A stretch of DNA of 64,000 nt from Chloroflexota bacterium (GCA_016219275.1 JACRBM010000103.1:1-64000); one strand, 5' to 3'. Shown: positions 53,848 to 62,592, numbered from the stretch's first letter. Program-made: numbers and translations. The notes: generated by a model not told the origin, from the sequence alone.

Positions 53848-55107
53848 CTAACCCGCGCGGCGCGCGCGCAAGCGTTCGATCGCGGCTTGGAGACTGGCTT
53901 GCATACGCGCGAGGGCTTCCGCCAATTCGCCAATTTCGTCATGACTGGTCACTTCGATCTTGGCGTCCAGCTCGCCGAGACTGATGCGGTCGGCGACGCT
54001 GCTCAAGCGGGTGAGGGGCACGGTGATCGCGCGTGACAAGGCGAGCGCGACGATGATCGCGACGATCAAGGCGATGCCGGAAATACCGATGGCAAGATAC
54101 CCGGTGTTGTCTGCCACTGCGGTATAGGTCGAAAGCGGCGCAGCAACGACATAGCGCCACGGTTTGTTGGTGAGGGTAGCCATCGCCGCGCGGTGCCGCG
54201 CATCGCTCAGGTCTACCGCCGTTTCTAGCGTAGTCGTGCCCTTGCTTTGCGTTGCGGCGGCGATTTCAGGCAAGGGTTGCACCTCCACCTGGGTTGCCGC
54301 GTTTTTGCCAAAGCGTTTCTCGCTCACGAGTTTTTTCTCGATCTCCGCTGGCACCGGCGCTACGGCGCGATACCGGAGCATGGTGAGCAATGTAGGATTG
54401 ATCTTGCTGCGACTATCGCCGAGACGAATTCCATTCTCATCCAGGAGCATGCCAAAGCTGCCGGTACCCGCCGCGCCCAAATCGTCCTCGATAAAGTCTT
54501 CTAACGCGTGGAGCGACAAGCGACTACGCACGACGCCGACGATGGCGCCGTTTTCATCTCTGACGGGTGCGCTAAAGAAGATGGCGGGTCGGTCGGTGAT
54601 GAGTGAGATGGAGGGATCGGAAATGTACGACGCGCCTTTGAGCGCTTCGGAAACGTACAACCGTGAACTCACATCGGTACCCACATCGGCATCGGCGGAG
54701 GACAGCTCGATCACGCCAAAGCGGTTTACCACGGCGACAGTTTCATACTCGGGCGCCTTGGACGCGGCGGCTTTGAGCGCGGCGAGCGCATACGCTTTGT
54801 TCGCGGAATCATTCGGCGATTTCATAAACCGCGCAATTTCCGGTAATTGCGCCATGACGTTGACAAATTGGACGCCTTCCGTCAACGCCTCATCAATGCG
54901 TTCGGCGGTCGTTTGGCTAACGGCGATCAGACGCGCATCCGCTTCGCCGAGCAAACTGTTGCGTCCGATCACGACGACAAAGATACCGGTGATAATGACC
55001 GGCACAATCGCGAGCAAGCTGAAAAACAAAGTCAGTTTGGGACGAATTTTCCACGTAGACACGTCCCACAGAGACACGTTCGATTTGGCAGGGGCTTCGG
55101 CGATCAT
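53848..55107 (-). CDS. dCache-HAMP receptor without an output domain
   Basis: A 419-aa membrane sensor. Transmembrane segment at about residues 25-49, extracytoplasmic dCache domain, a second segment at about 335-360 and a HAMP domain (SSVADRISLGELDAKIEVTS). It ends after a short coiled coil with no methyl-accepting, kinase, cyclase or phosphodiesterase domain. The position between Roadblock genes suggests it passes its signal to the GTPase system. AGGAGGT precedes the ATG. Confidence 0.9.
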   Translation of the reverse strand: MIAEAPAKSNVSLWDVSTWKIRPKLTLFFSLLAIVPVIITGIFVVVIGRNSLLGEADARLIAVSQTTAERIDEALTEGVQFVNVMAQLPEIARFMKSPNDSANKAYALAALKAAASKAPEYETVAVVNRFGVIELSSADADVGTDVSSRLYVSEALKGASYISDPSISLITDRPAIFFSAPVRDENGAIVGVVRSRLSLHALEDFIEDDLGAAGTGSFGMLLDENGIRLGDSRSKINPTLLTMLRYRAVAPVPAEIEKKLVSEKRFGKNAATQVEVQPLPEIAAATQSKGTTTLETAVDLSDARHRAAMATLTNKPWRYVVAAPLSTYTAVADNTGYLAIGISGIALIVAIIVALALSRAITVPLTRLSSVADRISLGELDAKIEVTSHDEIGELAEALARMQASLQAAIERLRARRAG

Positions 55108-55147
55108 TCGACCTCCTTGATCTGGATGATAGATGTGATCAGATTAG

Positions 55148-55621
55148 TTACAACTTGCGAATAGCATCGAGCATGATTTGTTGAAAGCGCAATCGTTTGG
55201 CGTCGTCGCGCACTTCGGCGCTGATATCTTCCACGAGTTCGGCGATGCGGTCGCGCGGAAACTGCTCACGCGTTTCGCCGAGCGCGGCAATTTCGTCTTC
55301 GATGATGATGCTCGCCATCGGTCCGATCACGCGGGCGAATTCACGCGCCACCCAGTCGAAGAACTGGGCGTCAACGGTCAATTGCGGCGCGGCAAGGTTT
55401 CCGGTCGCGGGTTCAAGCAAGCCGGCTTGGCGCAATTGCTCGACGGATCGCGCGGCGAGCGCCGCGTCTATTCCCAGGTTCTGGGCGATTTCGGTAACGG
55501 TGCGCGCGCCGTTCACTTGCGCCAGCATCCGCCACGCCTCGGGTTTCAGATTCACTTCACTGTTTAGTTCGCGGCTGGACAGTTTGAAAACGACGTCAGT
55601 CATAGCATTGGGGTCAACCAT
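55148..55621 (-). CDS. Winged-helix plus DUF8082-like protein
   Basis: A 157-aa protein: an N-terminal winged-helix-like region (TVTEIAQNLGIDAALAARSV) of the kind seen with DUF4388, then a region resembling DUF8082 (FARVIGPMASIIIEDEIAAL, ending LRFQQIMLDAIRKL). Such modules accompany Roadblock and PATAN proteins. AGGAG is about 9 nt before the ATG. Confidence 0.65.
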   Translation of the reverse strand: MVDPNAMTDVVFKLSSRELNSEVNLKPEAWRMLAQVNGARTVTEIAQNLGIDAALAARSVEQLRQAGLLEPATGNLAAPQLTVDAQFFDWVAREFARVIGPMASIIIEDEIAALGETREQFPRDRIAELVEDISAEVRDDAKRLRFQQIMLDAIRKL

Positions 55622-55708
55622 CGCGGGTCGCTCCTACAAATTGGTTGGGAATCTGGCAAAGGTGGCTTGGGCTTGCCTCGCCAGGTTCCGGACGTTGGCA
55701 TCGAGAGT

Positions 55709-56215
55709 TTATGGGAACCGCGCCCATGCGCCTGACGCGGGTGTGTTGTTTTCGTCCGTCGCGTCTACTTGCGTGTGGCGTTGGGCGGCGCGCTGCAACG
55801 CGCTTTGCACCGCAGCGTTCGCTTCGTACGTCGGCGCGGCGACGTTCACAGACATTCGCAACAACGCCCAATCTACCGGCGGCGCGCAGAGGACGAACGC
55901 AAACGCGTTGCCGAGGTCGCGCATAAAAATGCCGCCGCGTTCGCCGCGCAGTTCCAGTTCGAGCGATTTCTTGTCGCGCGCGTGAAACGCCGCCAACAGT
56001 TGCGCGAGGTGCGCGCCCAACTCGGCGGCTTGGATTTTATTCCACTCGTCGGCGACATACGCGCCCAAAATTTCGCCGCTTTCATCGCAGATGAATCCTT
56101 CGGACGCGCCGGGCACATCGCGCAGCGCGTTCAAGAAAACGCCATTCGCGATGTTGAGTTCTTGCAGGGCGAATCCAGCCCACTTGTCCGAGCGTAGTTT
56201 TTCGATCAGTGGCAT
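55709..56215 (-). CDS. Roadblock-like paralogue (1)
   Basis: A 168-aa protein that starts MPLIEKLRSDKWAGFALQEL and carries a Roadblock-like core GFICDESGEILGAYV. It is a clear paralogue of the next gene upstream in the cluster, with matching RGGIF and GNAFAFVLC stretches. The C-terminal tail from about residue 135 is unique and Gln/Asn-rich. Tandem duplication is likely. Confidence 0.75.
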   Translation of the reverse strand: MPLIEKLRSDKWAGFALQELNIANGVFLNALRDVPGASEGFICDESGEILGAYVADEWNKIQAAELGAHLAQLLAAFHARDKKSLELELRGERGGIFMRDLGNAFAFVLCAPPVDWALLRMSVNVAAPTYEANAAVQSALQRAAQRHTQVDATDENNTPASGAWARFP

Positions 56216-56252
56216 AACGAATCCCCGAAAAATTTTTCGCGTAACGCGTGCG

Positions 56253-56699
56253 CTAGTCCAACCGCCCGCCGGCGGTGATAATATGCGCGGCGCGTAAACT
56301 CGCCGCTTCGTACGCGGCGGCGGCAACGTTCATGGACATTCGCAATATCGCCCAGTCCAGGTTTGGCTCGCAAAGAACGAATGCAAACGCGTTGCCGAGG
56401 GCGCGCACGAAAATACCTCCGCGTTCGCAACGCAATTCTATCTCGCGCGGTTGGTTGCCCTGGGTTTGAAATGTCGCCAGCAATTGCGCGAGTTGTGCGC
56501 TCAACTCGGCGGCTTGGGTTTTGTTCCACTCACCGGCGACATACGCGTCCTGAATTGCGCCGTCTTCCGCGCAGATAAATCCTTGGGTCACGCCCACCAG
56601 ATTGCGTAGCGCGTTCAGGAAAGCGTCTTTGGCAATATTGAGTTCTTGCGAGGCAAGACCAGCCCACACATCCGAATGATCTTTTTCGAACAGCGGCAT
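56253..56699 (-). CDS. Roadblock-like paralogue (2)
   Basis: A 148-aa tandem paralogue of the preceding entry, starting MPLFEKDHSDVWAGLASQEL, with GFICAEDGAIQDAYV and CERGGIFVRALGNAFAFVL. The two share the order of motifs and differ in the C-terminus. Likely GTPase regulators that could pair as a heterodimer. Confidence 0.75.
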   Translation of the reverse strand: MPLFEKDHSDVWAGLASQELNIAKDAFLNALRNLVGVTQGFICAEDGAIQDAYVAGEWNKTQAAELSAQLAQLLATFQTQGNQPREIELRCERGGIFVRALGNAFAFVLCEPNLDWAILRMSMNVAAAAYEAASLRAAHIITAGGRLD

Positions 56700-56717
56700 A
56701 ACGACTCTCCGAATTCT

Positions 56718-57734
56718 TTACGCGCTAAATAGTTCTGGCGCGGCGGACAGTAAACCGATTTCCTCGAGGCGCTGATTCGATTGCGTCTTGAGGTCTGCGA
56801 ACGCGGCGGATAACCCGGGTATCCAGTTCGCGTCCCCAGCCGTCATCAATTTGCGGACCGCCGACGCGAATCCGGCGCACAAGCCCTGATTGAATTCATT
56901 GACGGACACCGCGCCCGTGAACGTGATTTGCCCGGCGCGATAATCGAACTCGCCGGCGAACGGATCGAGGAATGGATACGCGGTGGCTTGCTCGATGCAC
57001 GCGCGTTTGAATGCCGTCCGAAAATGCTCGGTTGCGCCATCGGCATCCACTACGCGCTCTATCGTTTGAAAGACGTGTTGCCACAAGGCGAATGTCGCCT
57101 GGCGCGCGAAACTTGACGCGAGGTCGGCGTGATGGCTGTAGATGCTCGCCAGATCGGAGCGGTAGACGGTGAAGAGCGCCGGTCGTTGTGTTGCCATTTC
57201 AGTAATCTGCGCGAGCTGGTCGGCGCCGGAAACAATCGCGCCACCGTTCATCAGGACGCACTCGACTAGGACACCTTCTTGCAGATAGACTGTCGCCGTG
57301 TCGGGACTGCCGGTAAAGCGGATTTCAATATAGCCACTGTGCGCTTCGTCTTGCAATTTCGCGACAAGTTTGTCGAGATGCGTAAAGTCGCTCGCCAAAT
57401 CTTTGTACAGCGGTTCGCCTTGCGCCAAGCCGCCCAACAACGCGACCAAATCGGAATCCAGCCCCGCGACGTGAATCGCGCCGTCCTTTTCTTTGGCTTT
57501 AAGCGCAATCGCTTCGGCGGCGGCGATGCCGACGCGTTTTGCGCCGGGCGTTTCTTCGATGGCGCTGACGCTGTTGCCCTGATCCATCAAGACCAGACCT
57601 TCGTACTCCCACGCCGCTACGCGCACATAGCCGGTAAACTGGGATGTTTTCAATTCGCTCAACAACGCGTCGAACTGTGTAAACGAGGTATTGAGGTTTT
57701 CGTAAACAGATTTACCTTTGGGTAGCAAAATCAT
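56718..57734 (-). CDS. Two-repeat PATAN-like protein
   Basis: A 338-aa protein with two similar repeats: FDALLSELKTSQFTGYVRV followed by EGLVLMDQGN, and LDKLVAKLQDEAHSGYIEI followed by TATVYLQEGVLVE. These resemble DUF4388 (PATAN) units. The C-terminal half, residues about 200-338, is not recognised. I start at the ATG at 57734; a longer frame into the upstream gene is out of place. Confidence 0.65.
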   Translation of the reverse strand: MILLPKGKSVYENLNTSFTQFDALLSELKTSQFTGYVRVAAWEYEGLVLMDQGNSVSAIEETPGAKRVGIAAAEAIALKAKEKDGAIHVAGLDSDLVALLGGLAQGEPLYKDLASDFTHLDKLVAKLQDEAHSGYIEIRFTGSPDTATVYLQEGVLVECVLMNGGAIVSGADQLAQITEMATQRPALFTVYRSDLASIYSHHADLASSFARQATFALWQHVFQTIERVVDADGATEHFRTAFKRACIEQATAYPFLDPFAGEFDYRAGQITFTGAVSVNEFNQGLCAGFASAVRKLMTAGDANWIPGLSAAFADLKTQSNQRLEEIGLLSAAPELFSA

Positions 57735-57744
57735 CCGATGTTCC

Positions 57745-58404
57745 TCAGTGAGATTCGGGAGTGAGTATGGCGAGCAACTGGCGACGGATCGGTTCGACCC
57801 CGACGCGTCCTTCCAACCAACATCCGAGGTAGTCGTCCCCTTTTTTGACGAGTATAATTTTTTCCGTGGGCGAGGTGGCGAGCAGGTATTCCCAATTGCC
57901 GCGTTCCCACAGCGCGCTGACGGCTTGCGCGATTTTGCCGGCTTGCGCGAGCAGGGCGGCATCGGTCGGGACGATTGTATCGGACGAGGTAGCGCGCGGC
58001 GCGCCCTCGGAGGTGACGAGCATGGTCGTCCGCACGCCGCGTTGTTTGCCTAGCGCGCGCAACGCGGTTTCGATTTCGATCAGGCGCGCGGCTTGCGCTT
58101 CGTCCAGTCGGCGCAGTCCTTCGAGGACGAGCGCATTCCAGGGCGTGTTAATCGTGCGCTGTTCCCACGCCGGTGGATCGAGTTCGACGTGAAATTCGGC
58201 GTCCTGCCAGCGGAGCATTTCGTACACCGCGTCTTCGCCGCGTAACCCGCGCGCGTCGGCGTCCACGATTTCGCCGGCGGCGATGAACAAGGCGCCGCGG
58301 TGCGTCGCGCCGGACAGCGCGATGCGCGCCGGGCGTCCTTCGGTGCAGTGCAGTTGAATGAGATTGGGTAAACTCAGGTCGCGAACATTACCGGTGAGTG
58401 GCAT
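57745..58404 (-). CDS. DUF4388 (PATAN) protein
   Basis: A 219-aa protein whose N-terminus GNVRDLSLPNLIQLHCTEGR, GALFIAAGEIVDADA and EDAVYEMLRWQDAEFHVEL is a classic DUF4388. The C-terminal part is a Roadblock-like or unassigned sensor (VSALWERGNWEYLLATS). PATAN proteins are output or adaptor modules in bacterial GTPase and response-regulator systems. Confidence 0.85.
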   Translation of the reverse strand: MPLTGNVRDLSLPNLIQLHCTEGRPARIALSGATHRGALFIAAGEIVDADARGLRGEDAVYEMLRWQDAEFHVELDPPAWEQRTINTPWNALVLEGLRRLDEAQAARLIEIETALRALGKQRGVRTTMLVTSEGAPRATSSDTIVPTDAALLAQAGKIAQAVSALWERGNWEYLLATSPTEKIILVKKGDDYLGCWLEGRVGVEPIRRQLLAILTPESH

Positions 58405-58416
58405 GCGTATGCTCCA

Positions 58417-59340
58417 TTAACGCGAGGCATGTTTGTGTGCGGCGTCTGCCATCGCGTTGAAAAATTCGGACACGCCGTCGCCGGTGAGACAACTGGTCTC
58501 GAAAAACGGCGCGCCCCATGCTGCGGCGAGCGCGCGCCCTTCATCCATCGGCACGTCGCGCGCCAAATCCGTTTTGTTTGCGGCGATGACGAGCGGCACG
58601 CGCGGCAGAATCGCGCGGACTTCGTCGTGCCACTTGAGCAGCTGCGCGAAGGACGCGCGGTCGTTCGTCGCGTACACCAATCCGACGGCGCGACTGCCGC
58701 GATAAAACGCGCGGCGCGTAAACGCGAATTGATCCTGCCCGCTCACATCCCACACCACCAAACGCCGCGTGCGATTGTGGTGCGCGATGTCGTACAGATG
58801 AAAATCCACGCCGAGCGTCATCACGCGCGCGGCTTGGAATTTGCCGGTGCAGAGCCGGCGAATCAAGGTGGTCTTGCCCACGCTGCCGTTGCCGCCGAGC
58901 GTAATCTTGAGCGGCAAAGCGGGTTCGGGTTCTGGCGCGGGCGGCGGCTCGTCGCCGGCGCACGCCTGCTTGAGCGTGAACGCGTCTTGAATCACGCGGC
59001 GCAGTTCGATCAGCGGAAAGGGCTTGGTCAAATAGTTGTACACGTTGAGGCGTTGCGCGGCTTGTTGCACTTGTTCCGAACCGTACGCGGTCATCAGCAC
59101 GGTGCGCGTGTCGGGTGATTTGTCTTTGAGTTGGCGGATCAATTCCAAGCCCGTGATGCCCGGCATCCGCAGATCGGTCACGACTACATCCCATCTGCCG
59201 GTTTCGATTTTGGCGAGCGCCTCTTCGCCGGACGCCGCCGTTTCGATGTGATAATCCAACCCCAGGTCGGTCAAACTTTCTTTCATCAAGAACGCGACGG
59301 TTGCTTCGTCTTCGACCAACAGGACACGTTTCGGGGACAT
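58417..59340 (-). CDS. Receiver domain fused to a Ras/Rab-like small GTPase
   Basis: A 307-aa fusion. The receiver domain (residues about 5-125) has VEDEATV, phospho-acceptor D56 in VVVTDLRMPG, T84 and K106. A Pro-rich linker (about 131-143) joins it to a complete small GTPase: P-loop GGNGSVGKT (149-157), G3 WDVSGQ with D198 and Q202, G4 NKTD (255-258) and G5 ETSC. Receiver phosphorylation could thus switch a GTPase directly. It heads the twelve-gene cluster, which has its own promoter-like box. Confidence 0.93.
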   Translation of the reverse strand: MSPKRVLLVEDEATVAFLMKESLTDLGLDYHIETAASGEEALAKIETGRWDVVVTDLRMPGITGLELIRQLKDKSPDTRTVLMTAYGSEQVQQAAQRLNVYNYLTKPFPLIELRRVIQDAFTLKQACAGDEPPPAPEPEPALPLKITLGGNGSVGKTTLIRRLCTGKFQAARVMTLGVDFHLYDIAHHNRTRRLVVWDVSGQDQFAFTRRAFYRGSRAVGLVYATNDRASFAQLLKWHDEVRAILPRVPLVIAANKTDLARDVPMDEGRALAAAWGAPFFETSCLTGDGVSEFFNAMADAAHKHASR

Positions 59341-59396
59341 GCTTACCTTTTGCGGTGGTGAATGTTCGGACGGTGAATCAATCCGTGACAGTCCGC

Positions 59397-59402
59397 ATTA
59401 TA
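59397..59402 (-). promoter_or_regulatory. Possible -10 of the GTPase cluster
   Basis: Perfect TATAAT on the minus strand, 57 nt before the fusion gene's ATG. No good -35 is seen; two TTACGTA elements (59425-59431, 59452-59458) upstream could be activator sites. Confidence 0.5.
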
Positions 59403-59467
59403 TTCGATTGAGTGCGCGTGTGCGTTACGTAGAATTACGATTGGCTACCGGTTACGTAAAAAATAAT

Positions 59468-59491
59468 CGGGGCGTTCGACTGAACGCCCCG
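59468..59491 (-). terminator. Intrinsic terminator after the OmpR-type regulator
   Basis: CGGGGCGTTC / GAACGCCCCG with a 4-nt loop, followed on the minus strand by ATTATTTTTTA. It ends the regulator's transcript before the GTPase cluster. Confidence 0.8.
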
Positions 59492-59553
59492 ACCGGGCAA
59501 GAAGCAGAAAAACTTTATGCGGTTTCGGTTTGAACGCGTTGGCGCGCGCGGGT

Positions 59554-60366
59554 TTATCCGACGAAGCGGTACCCTTTCCCGCGTACATTCAAAATGATTT
59601 TCGGGTGCTGGGGATTGTCGCCCAGTTTCTGGCGTAAGCGTTGCAAGTGGACGCGCACGATCGGGCGCGCATCCACCTCGGCGAGGTCGTACCCTTGCGC
59701 GGCATGCACCAGTTCGCGCGCGGTGACAACGCGCTCGGCGTGCGTGGCGAGATAATCGAGCAAGTCGAATTCGGTCGGCGTCAAATCTACCGGCAGATCG
59801 CCCAACGCGACCAAACGCTTTTGGCGGTCGAGCGTCAGATGCTGGGTTTGTGCGAACCGCTTGCCGTTCGGCGTATCCAGGGCGGCGGCGGTTTGATCTT
59901 CGTGTTTCAACGCGCGTAACGTGTTTTCGAGATTGTTGATCAACTGTTGCCGGCGGAGGGCATCCTGCCGTTTTGCCAAGCCGCGTTCGACGCTCGCGAC
60001 AATCTGGGTCATACTTGCCGGTTTGGTCAAATAATCGAACGCGCCTTGCCGCAACGCGGTGATAACGGAATCGAGCGCGGCGTAGCCGGTCATCATGATC
60101 ACGACGGTTTGCGGCGCGTGCGCGTGAATGCGCGTGAGCAGACCGATGCCGTCTATGGGTCCCGGCATTTTGATGTCGAGCAACGCCAGATCGAACTCGG
60201 TTTCTTGGCACGCGTGCCATGCCTGCGCGGAATCGGCGGCGCAGTAGACGCTCAGTCCGTGACTTTCGAGCGTGTCTTTGATAACAGTGCGAATCGTCGC
60301 TTCATCATCCGCGAGAAGAATTTTTTCCGGGCGGGTAGTTTTTTTTGTAAGAGGGACAGATTTCAT
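59554..60366 (-). CDS. OmpR/PhoB-family response regulator
   Basis: A 270-aa regulator: receiver with LADDEAT, phospho-acceptor in LALLDIKMPG and YLTKP; a helical linker (about residues 125-160); a winged-helix DNA-binding domain with LTPTEFDLLDYLA, RPIVRVHLQRLRQKLGD and VRGKGYRFVG. No cognate kinase is adjacent. A promoter with tandem 11-bp direct repeats lies upstream, suggesting self-regulation. Confidence 0.93.
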   Translation of the reverse strand: MKSVPLTKKTTRPEKILLADDEATIRTVIKDTLESHGLSVYCAADSAQAWHACQETEFDLALLDIKMPGPIDGIGLLTRIHAHAPQTVVIMMTGYAALDSVITALRQGAFDYLTKPASMTQIVASVERGLAKRQDALRRQQLINNLENTLRALKHEDQTAAALDTPNGKRFAQTQHLTLDRQKRLVALGDLPVDLTPTEFDLLDYLATHAERVVTARELVHAAQGYDLAEVDARPIVRVHLQRLRQKLGDNPQHPKIILNVRGKGYRFVG

Positions 60367-60449
60367 ACGAGCCAAATCGTCAAGGCGCTTTCTTTACCCA
60401 ACGCGCGGGAGACCGGTTAGCGTCCGTTGCGGTGGGTGAGATAAGGTTG

Positions 60450-60478
60450 ATTCTACTACACCCCACACGGATTGTCTA
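60450..60478 (-). promoter_or_regulatory. Promoter of the OmpR-type regulator gene
   Basis: Minus strand TAGACA, 17-bp spacer, TAGAAT: five of six bases of each consensus box. Confidence 0.75.
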
Positions 60479-60479
60479 C

Positions 60480-60500
60480 TTTTGACCGCATTTTGACCGC
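60480..60500. promoter_or_regulatory. Tandem direct repeats abutting the -35 box
   Basis: Two copies of TTTTGACCGC with an 11-bp period, adjacent to the -35. Such spacing is typical of sites bound by OmpR/PhoB-type regulators. Confidence 0.6.
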
Positions 60501-60574
60501 GAGCAAACACGGTTTGGACTTGAAAAAAATATAACTAGTCGAAAGTTCCATCTGTTTGGAGCGAAGGGTCCGAA

Positions 60575-61015
60575 ATGGCAATGCGAAGGTATCTCGTCCG
60601 GGATTGGATGACGCCGGATCCGGTGACGATTGATCCCCATACAACTTTACCCGAAGCGCACCGCTTGATGAAAGAGTGTTGCATTCGGCGTTTGCCGGTC
60701 GTCGAGCACGGGCAACTCGTCGGCATTGTCACGCTGGGCGATGTGCGCGAGGCGTCTCCATCGAGTGCAAGTTCGTTGAGCATCTACGAACTGACGTACC
60801 TCATTGGGCGGTTGACGGTGGGGCAAATCATGACGCGCGATCCGATCACCGTCGCGCCCGATTTTTCCGTTGAAGCCACGGCGCGCTTGATGCTCGAACA
60901 CAAAATCGGCGGCTTGCCGGTCGTGGACGGCGAACGCGTCGTCGGGATTATTACCGAGTCGGATATTTTTCGTTTGTTGGTCAACGAAGGCGAACTCCGG
61001 CGAGTGTTCGCTTAA
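60575..61015 (+). CDS. CBS-domain pair protein
   Basis: A 146-aa protein made only of two CBS domains: VRDWMTPDPVTIDPHTTLPE / RRLPVVEHGQLVGIVTLGDV and IMTRDPITVAPDFSV / GGLPVVDGERVVGIITESDI. It likely binds adenine nucleotides as a small sensor. It faces the signalling cluster across a divergent gap and lies upstream of the gltD-like gene. Confidence 0.92.
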   Translation: MAMRRYLVRDWMTPDPVTIDPHTTLPEAHRLMKECCIRRLPVVEHGQLVGIVTLGDVREASPSSASSLSIYELTYLIGRLTVGQIMTRDPITVAPDFSVEATARLMLEHKIGGLPVVDGERVVGIITESDIFRLLVNEGELRRVFA

Positions 61016-61074
61016 GCAAGGCTTCTCGGCGAGCGAAGACGCTCGCCTTTCTTGATGAAGCGGGGGAGAGAGAG

Positions 61075-62544
61075 ATGGCAAAGAAACTCGATCGCACGGG
61101 CGATGTAGACATCAATCGCAAAGAACGTTTGAAAATTCCGCGCCAATCCGTGCCAAAGCAAAAGCCGGATGTGCGCGTCCATAATTTTGACGAAGTATAC
61201 CTGGGTTTTAACGAAGAGACCGCCCAGACCGAAGCGTCGCGCTGTTTGCAATGTCCGGAGGAATCCGGTTGCAAGCTCGGCTGTCCGTTGCACAACGATA
61301 TTCCGCGCGCCATGTGGCACATCTCGCGCGGCGAATTTTTGCAAGCCGCCGAGGTCTATCGCGAAACGAGCAACCTGCCGGAAATTTGCGGTCGCGTGTG
61401 CCCACAAGAAAAATTGTGCCAGGGTTCGTGCGTCGTCGGCAAACGCGATTATCCGGTCTTTCTCGGCAAGCTCGAATACTTTGTCTCGGATTATCAACGC
61501 CGCACGACCGGCATCCCCAAGCCCAAACTCGCGCCGCCGACCGGCAAACGTGTCGCCGTCGTCGGCTCCGGTCCCGCGGGTCTCGCGGTCGCGGAAGAAT
61601 TGATCAAGCGCGGTCACGCGGTCACGATCTTTGAGATTCTGCCGTTCCCCGGCGGCGTGATGGTGTACGGCATTCCCAGTTTCAAACTCGCCAAGCAAGT
61701 CATCGCCGATAAATGCAAATTCCTCGAAGAACTCGGCATCGAGTTCAAGTGCAACACGACCATCGGCAAAGACAAGACGGTGGACGATTTATTCAAGGAA
61801 GGTTACGGCGCAGTGTTCCTCGGCACCGGCGCGTGGACGCCGACGAAACTCAATTTGCCCGGCGAAGACCTCCAGGGCATTTACATGGCGACCGAGTATC
61901 TCGTGCGCGGCAACTTGCCGCCGGACTATTTGCCGGATGGAATGCAGGAACGCCCCGAATCTGGCAAGCACATCGCGATCATCGGCGGCGGTGACACCGC
62001 GATGGACTGTGTGCGGACGGCGCGCCGTCTGCAAATCCAGTCGGGTATCACCGATGGCACGGTCGTGGACTATTATCGCCGCACCGAAAAAGAAATGCCA
62101 GGCAAGGCGGAAGAACGCACGAACGCGAATGAAGAAGGCATCCAGTTCGAATTCCTGGTCGCGCCGGTGCGCTTCATCGGCGACGAGTTGGGGCACGTGC
62201 GCCAGATGGAATTGATTCGCATGACGCTCGGAGAACCGGACGCGTCCGGTCGCCGCCGCCCCATCGAAGTCAAGGATTCGAATTTTATTGTGGATGCGGA
62301 CAATGTGATTTGCGCGCTCGGCTACAACCAGGATCGCTTGATCGAAAAAACGACGCCGGGTCTCAAGGTGGACAAGTGGGGTTGCTTCATCGCGGATAAG
62401 CAAACGGGCGCGACGAGCAAGCCAGGCGTTTACGCCGGCGGTGATGCGGTGACCGGCGCAGACTTGGTCGTCACCGCGATGGTTGCCGGGCGTCGCGCGG
62501 CGCTCGCGATAGATCAGTACTTGCGCGACCTTGGAAAGAATTAG
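61075..62544 (+). CDS. gltD: GltD-like NAD(P)H-dependent oxidoreductase
   Basis: A 489-aa glutamate-synthase small-subunit-type flavoprotein. N-terminal Fe-S cysteines in RCLQCPEESGCKLGCP and CGRVCPQEKLCQGSC, FAD motif VVGSGPAGLAVAEEL, NAD(P) motif IIGGGDTAMDC and C-terminal GVYAGGDAVTGADLVV. No large subunit is adjacent, so it may be GltD or a related homotetrameric or NfnB/SudA-type enzyme. Confidence 0.9.
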   Translation: MAKKLDRTGDVDINRKERLKIPRQSVPKQKPDVRVHNFDEVYLGFNEETAQTEASRCLQCPEESGCKLGCPLHNDIPRAMWHISRGEFLQAAEVYRETSNLPEICGRVCPQEKLCQGSCVVGKRDYPVFLGKLEYFVSDYQRRTTGIPKPKLAPPTGKRVAVVGSGPAGLAVAEELIKRGHAVTIFEILPFPGGVMVYGIPSFKLAKQVIADKCKFLEELGIEFKCNTTIGKDKTVDDLFKEGYGAVFLGTGAWTPTKLNLPGEDLQGIYMATEYLVRGNLPPDYLPDGMQERPESGKHIAIIGGGDTAMDCVRTARRLQIQSGITDGTVVDYYRRTEKEMPGKAEERTNANEEGIQFEFLVAPVRFIGDELGHVRQMELIRMTLGEPDASGRRRPIEVKDSNFIVDADNVICALGYNQDRLIEKTTPGLKVDKWGCFIADKQTGATSKPGVYAGGDAVTGADLVVTAMVAGRRAALAIDQYLRDLGKN

Positions 62545-62564
62545 TTTCCGGTTTGATTGGCGCG

Positions 62565-62592
62565 GTAGGGAACGCTCGCCAGAGCGTTCTAC
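62565..62592. repeat. Intergenic hairpin
   Basis: GTAGGGAACGCTC and the near-complement AGAGCGTTCTAC. Confidence 0.75.
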
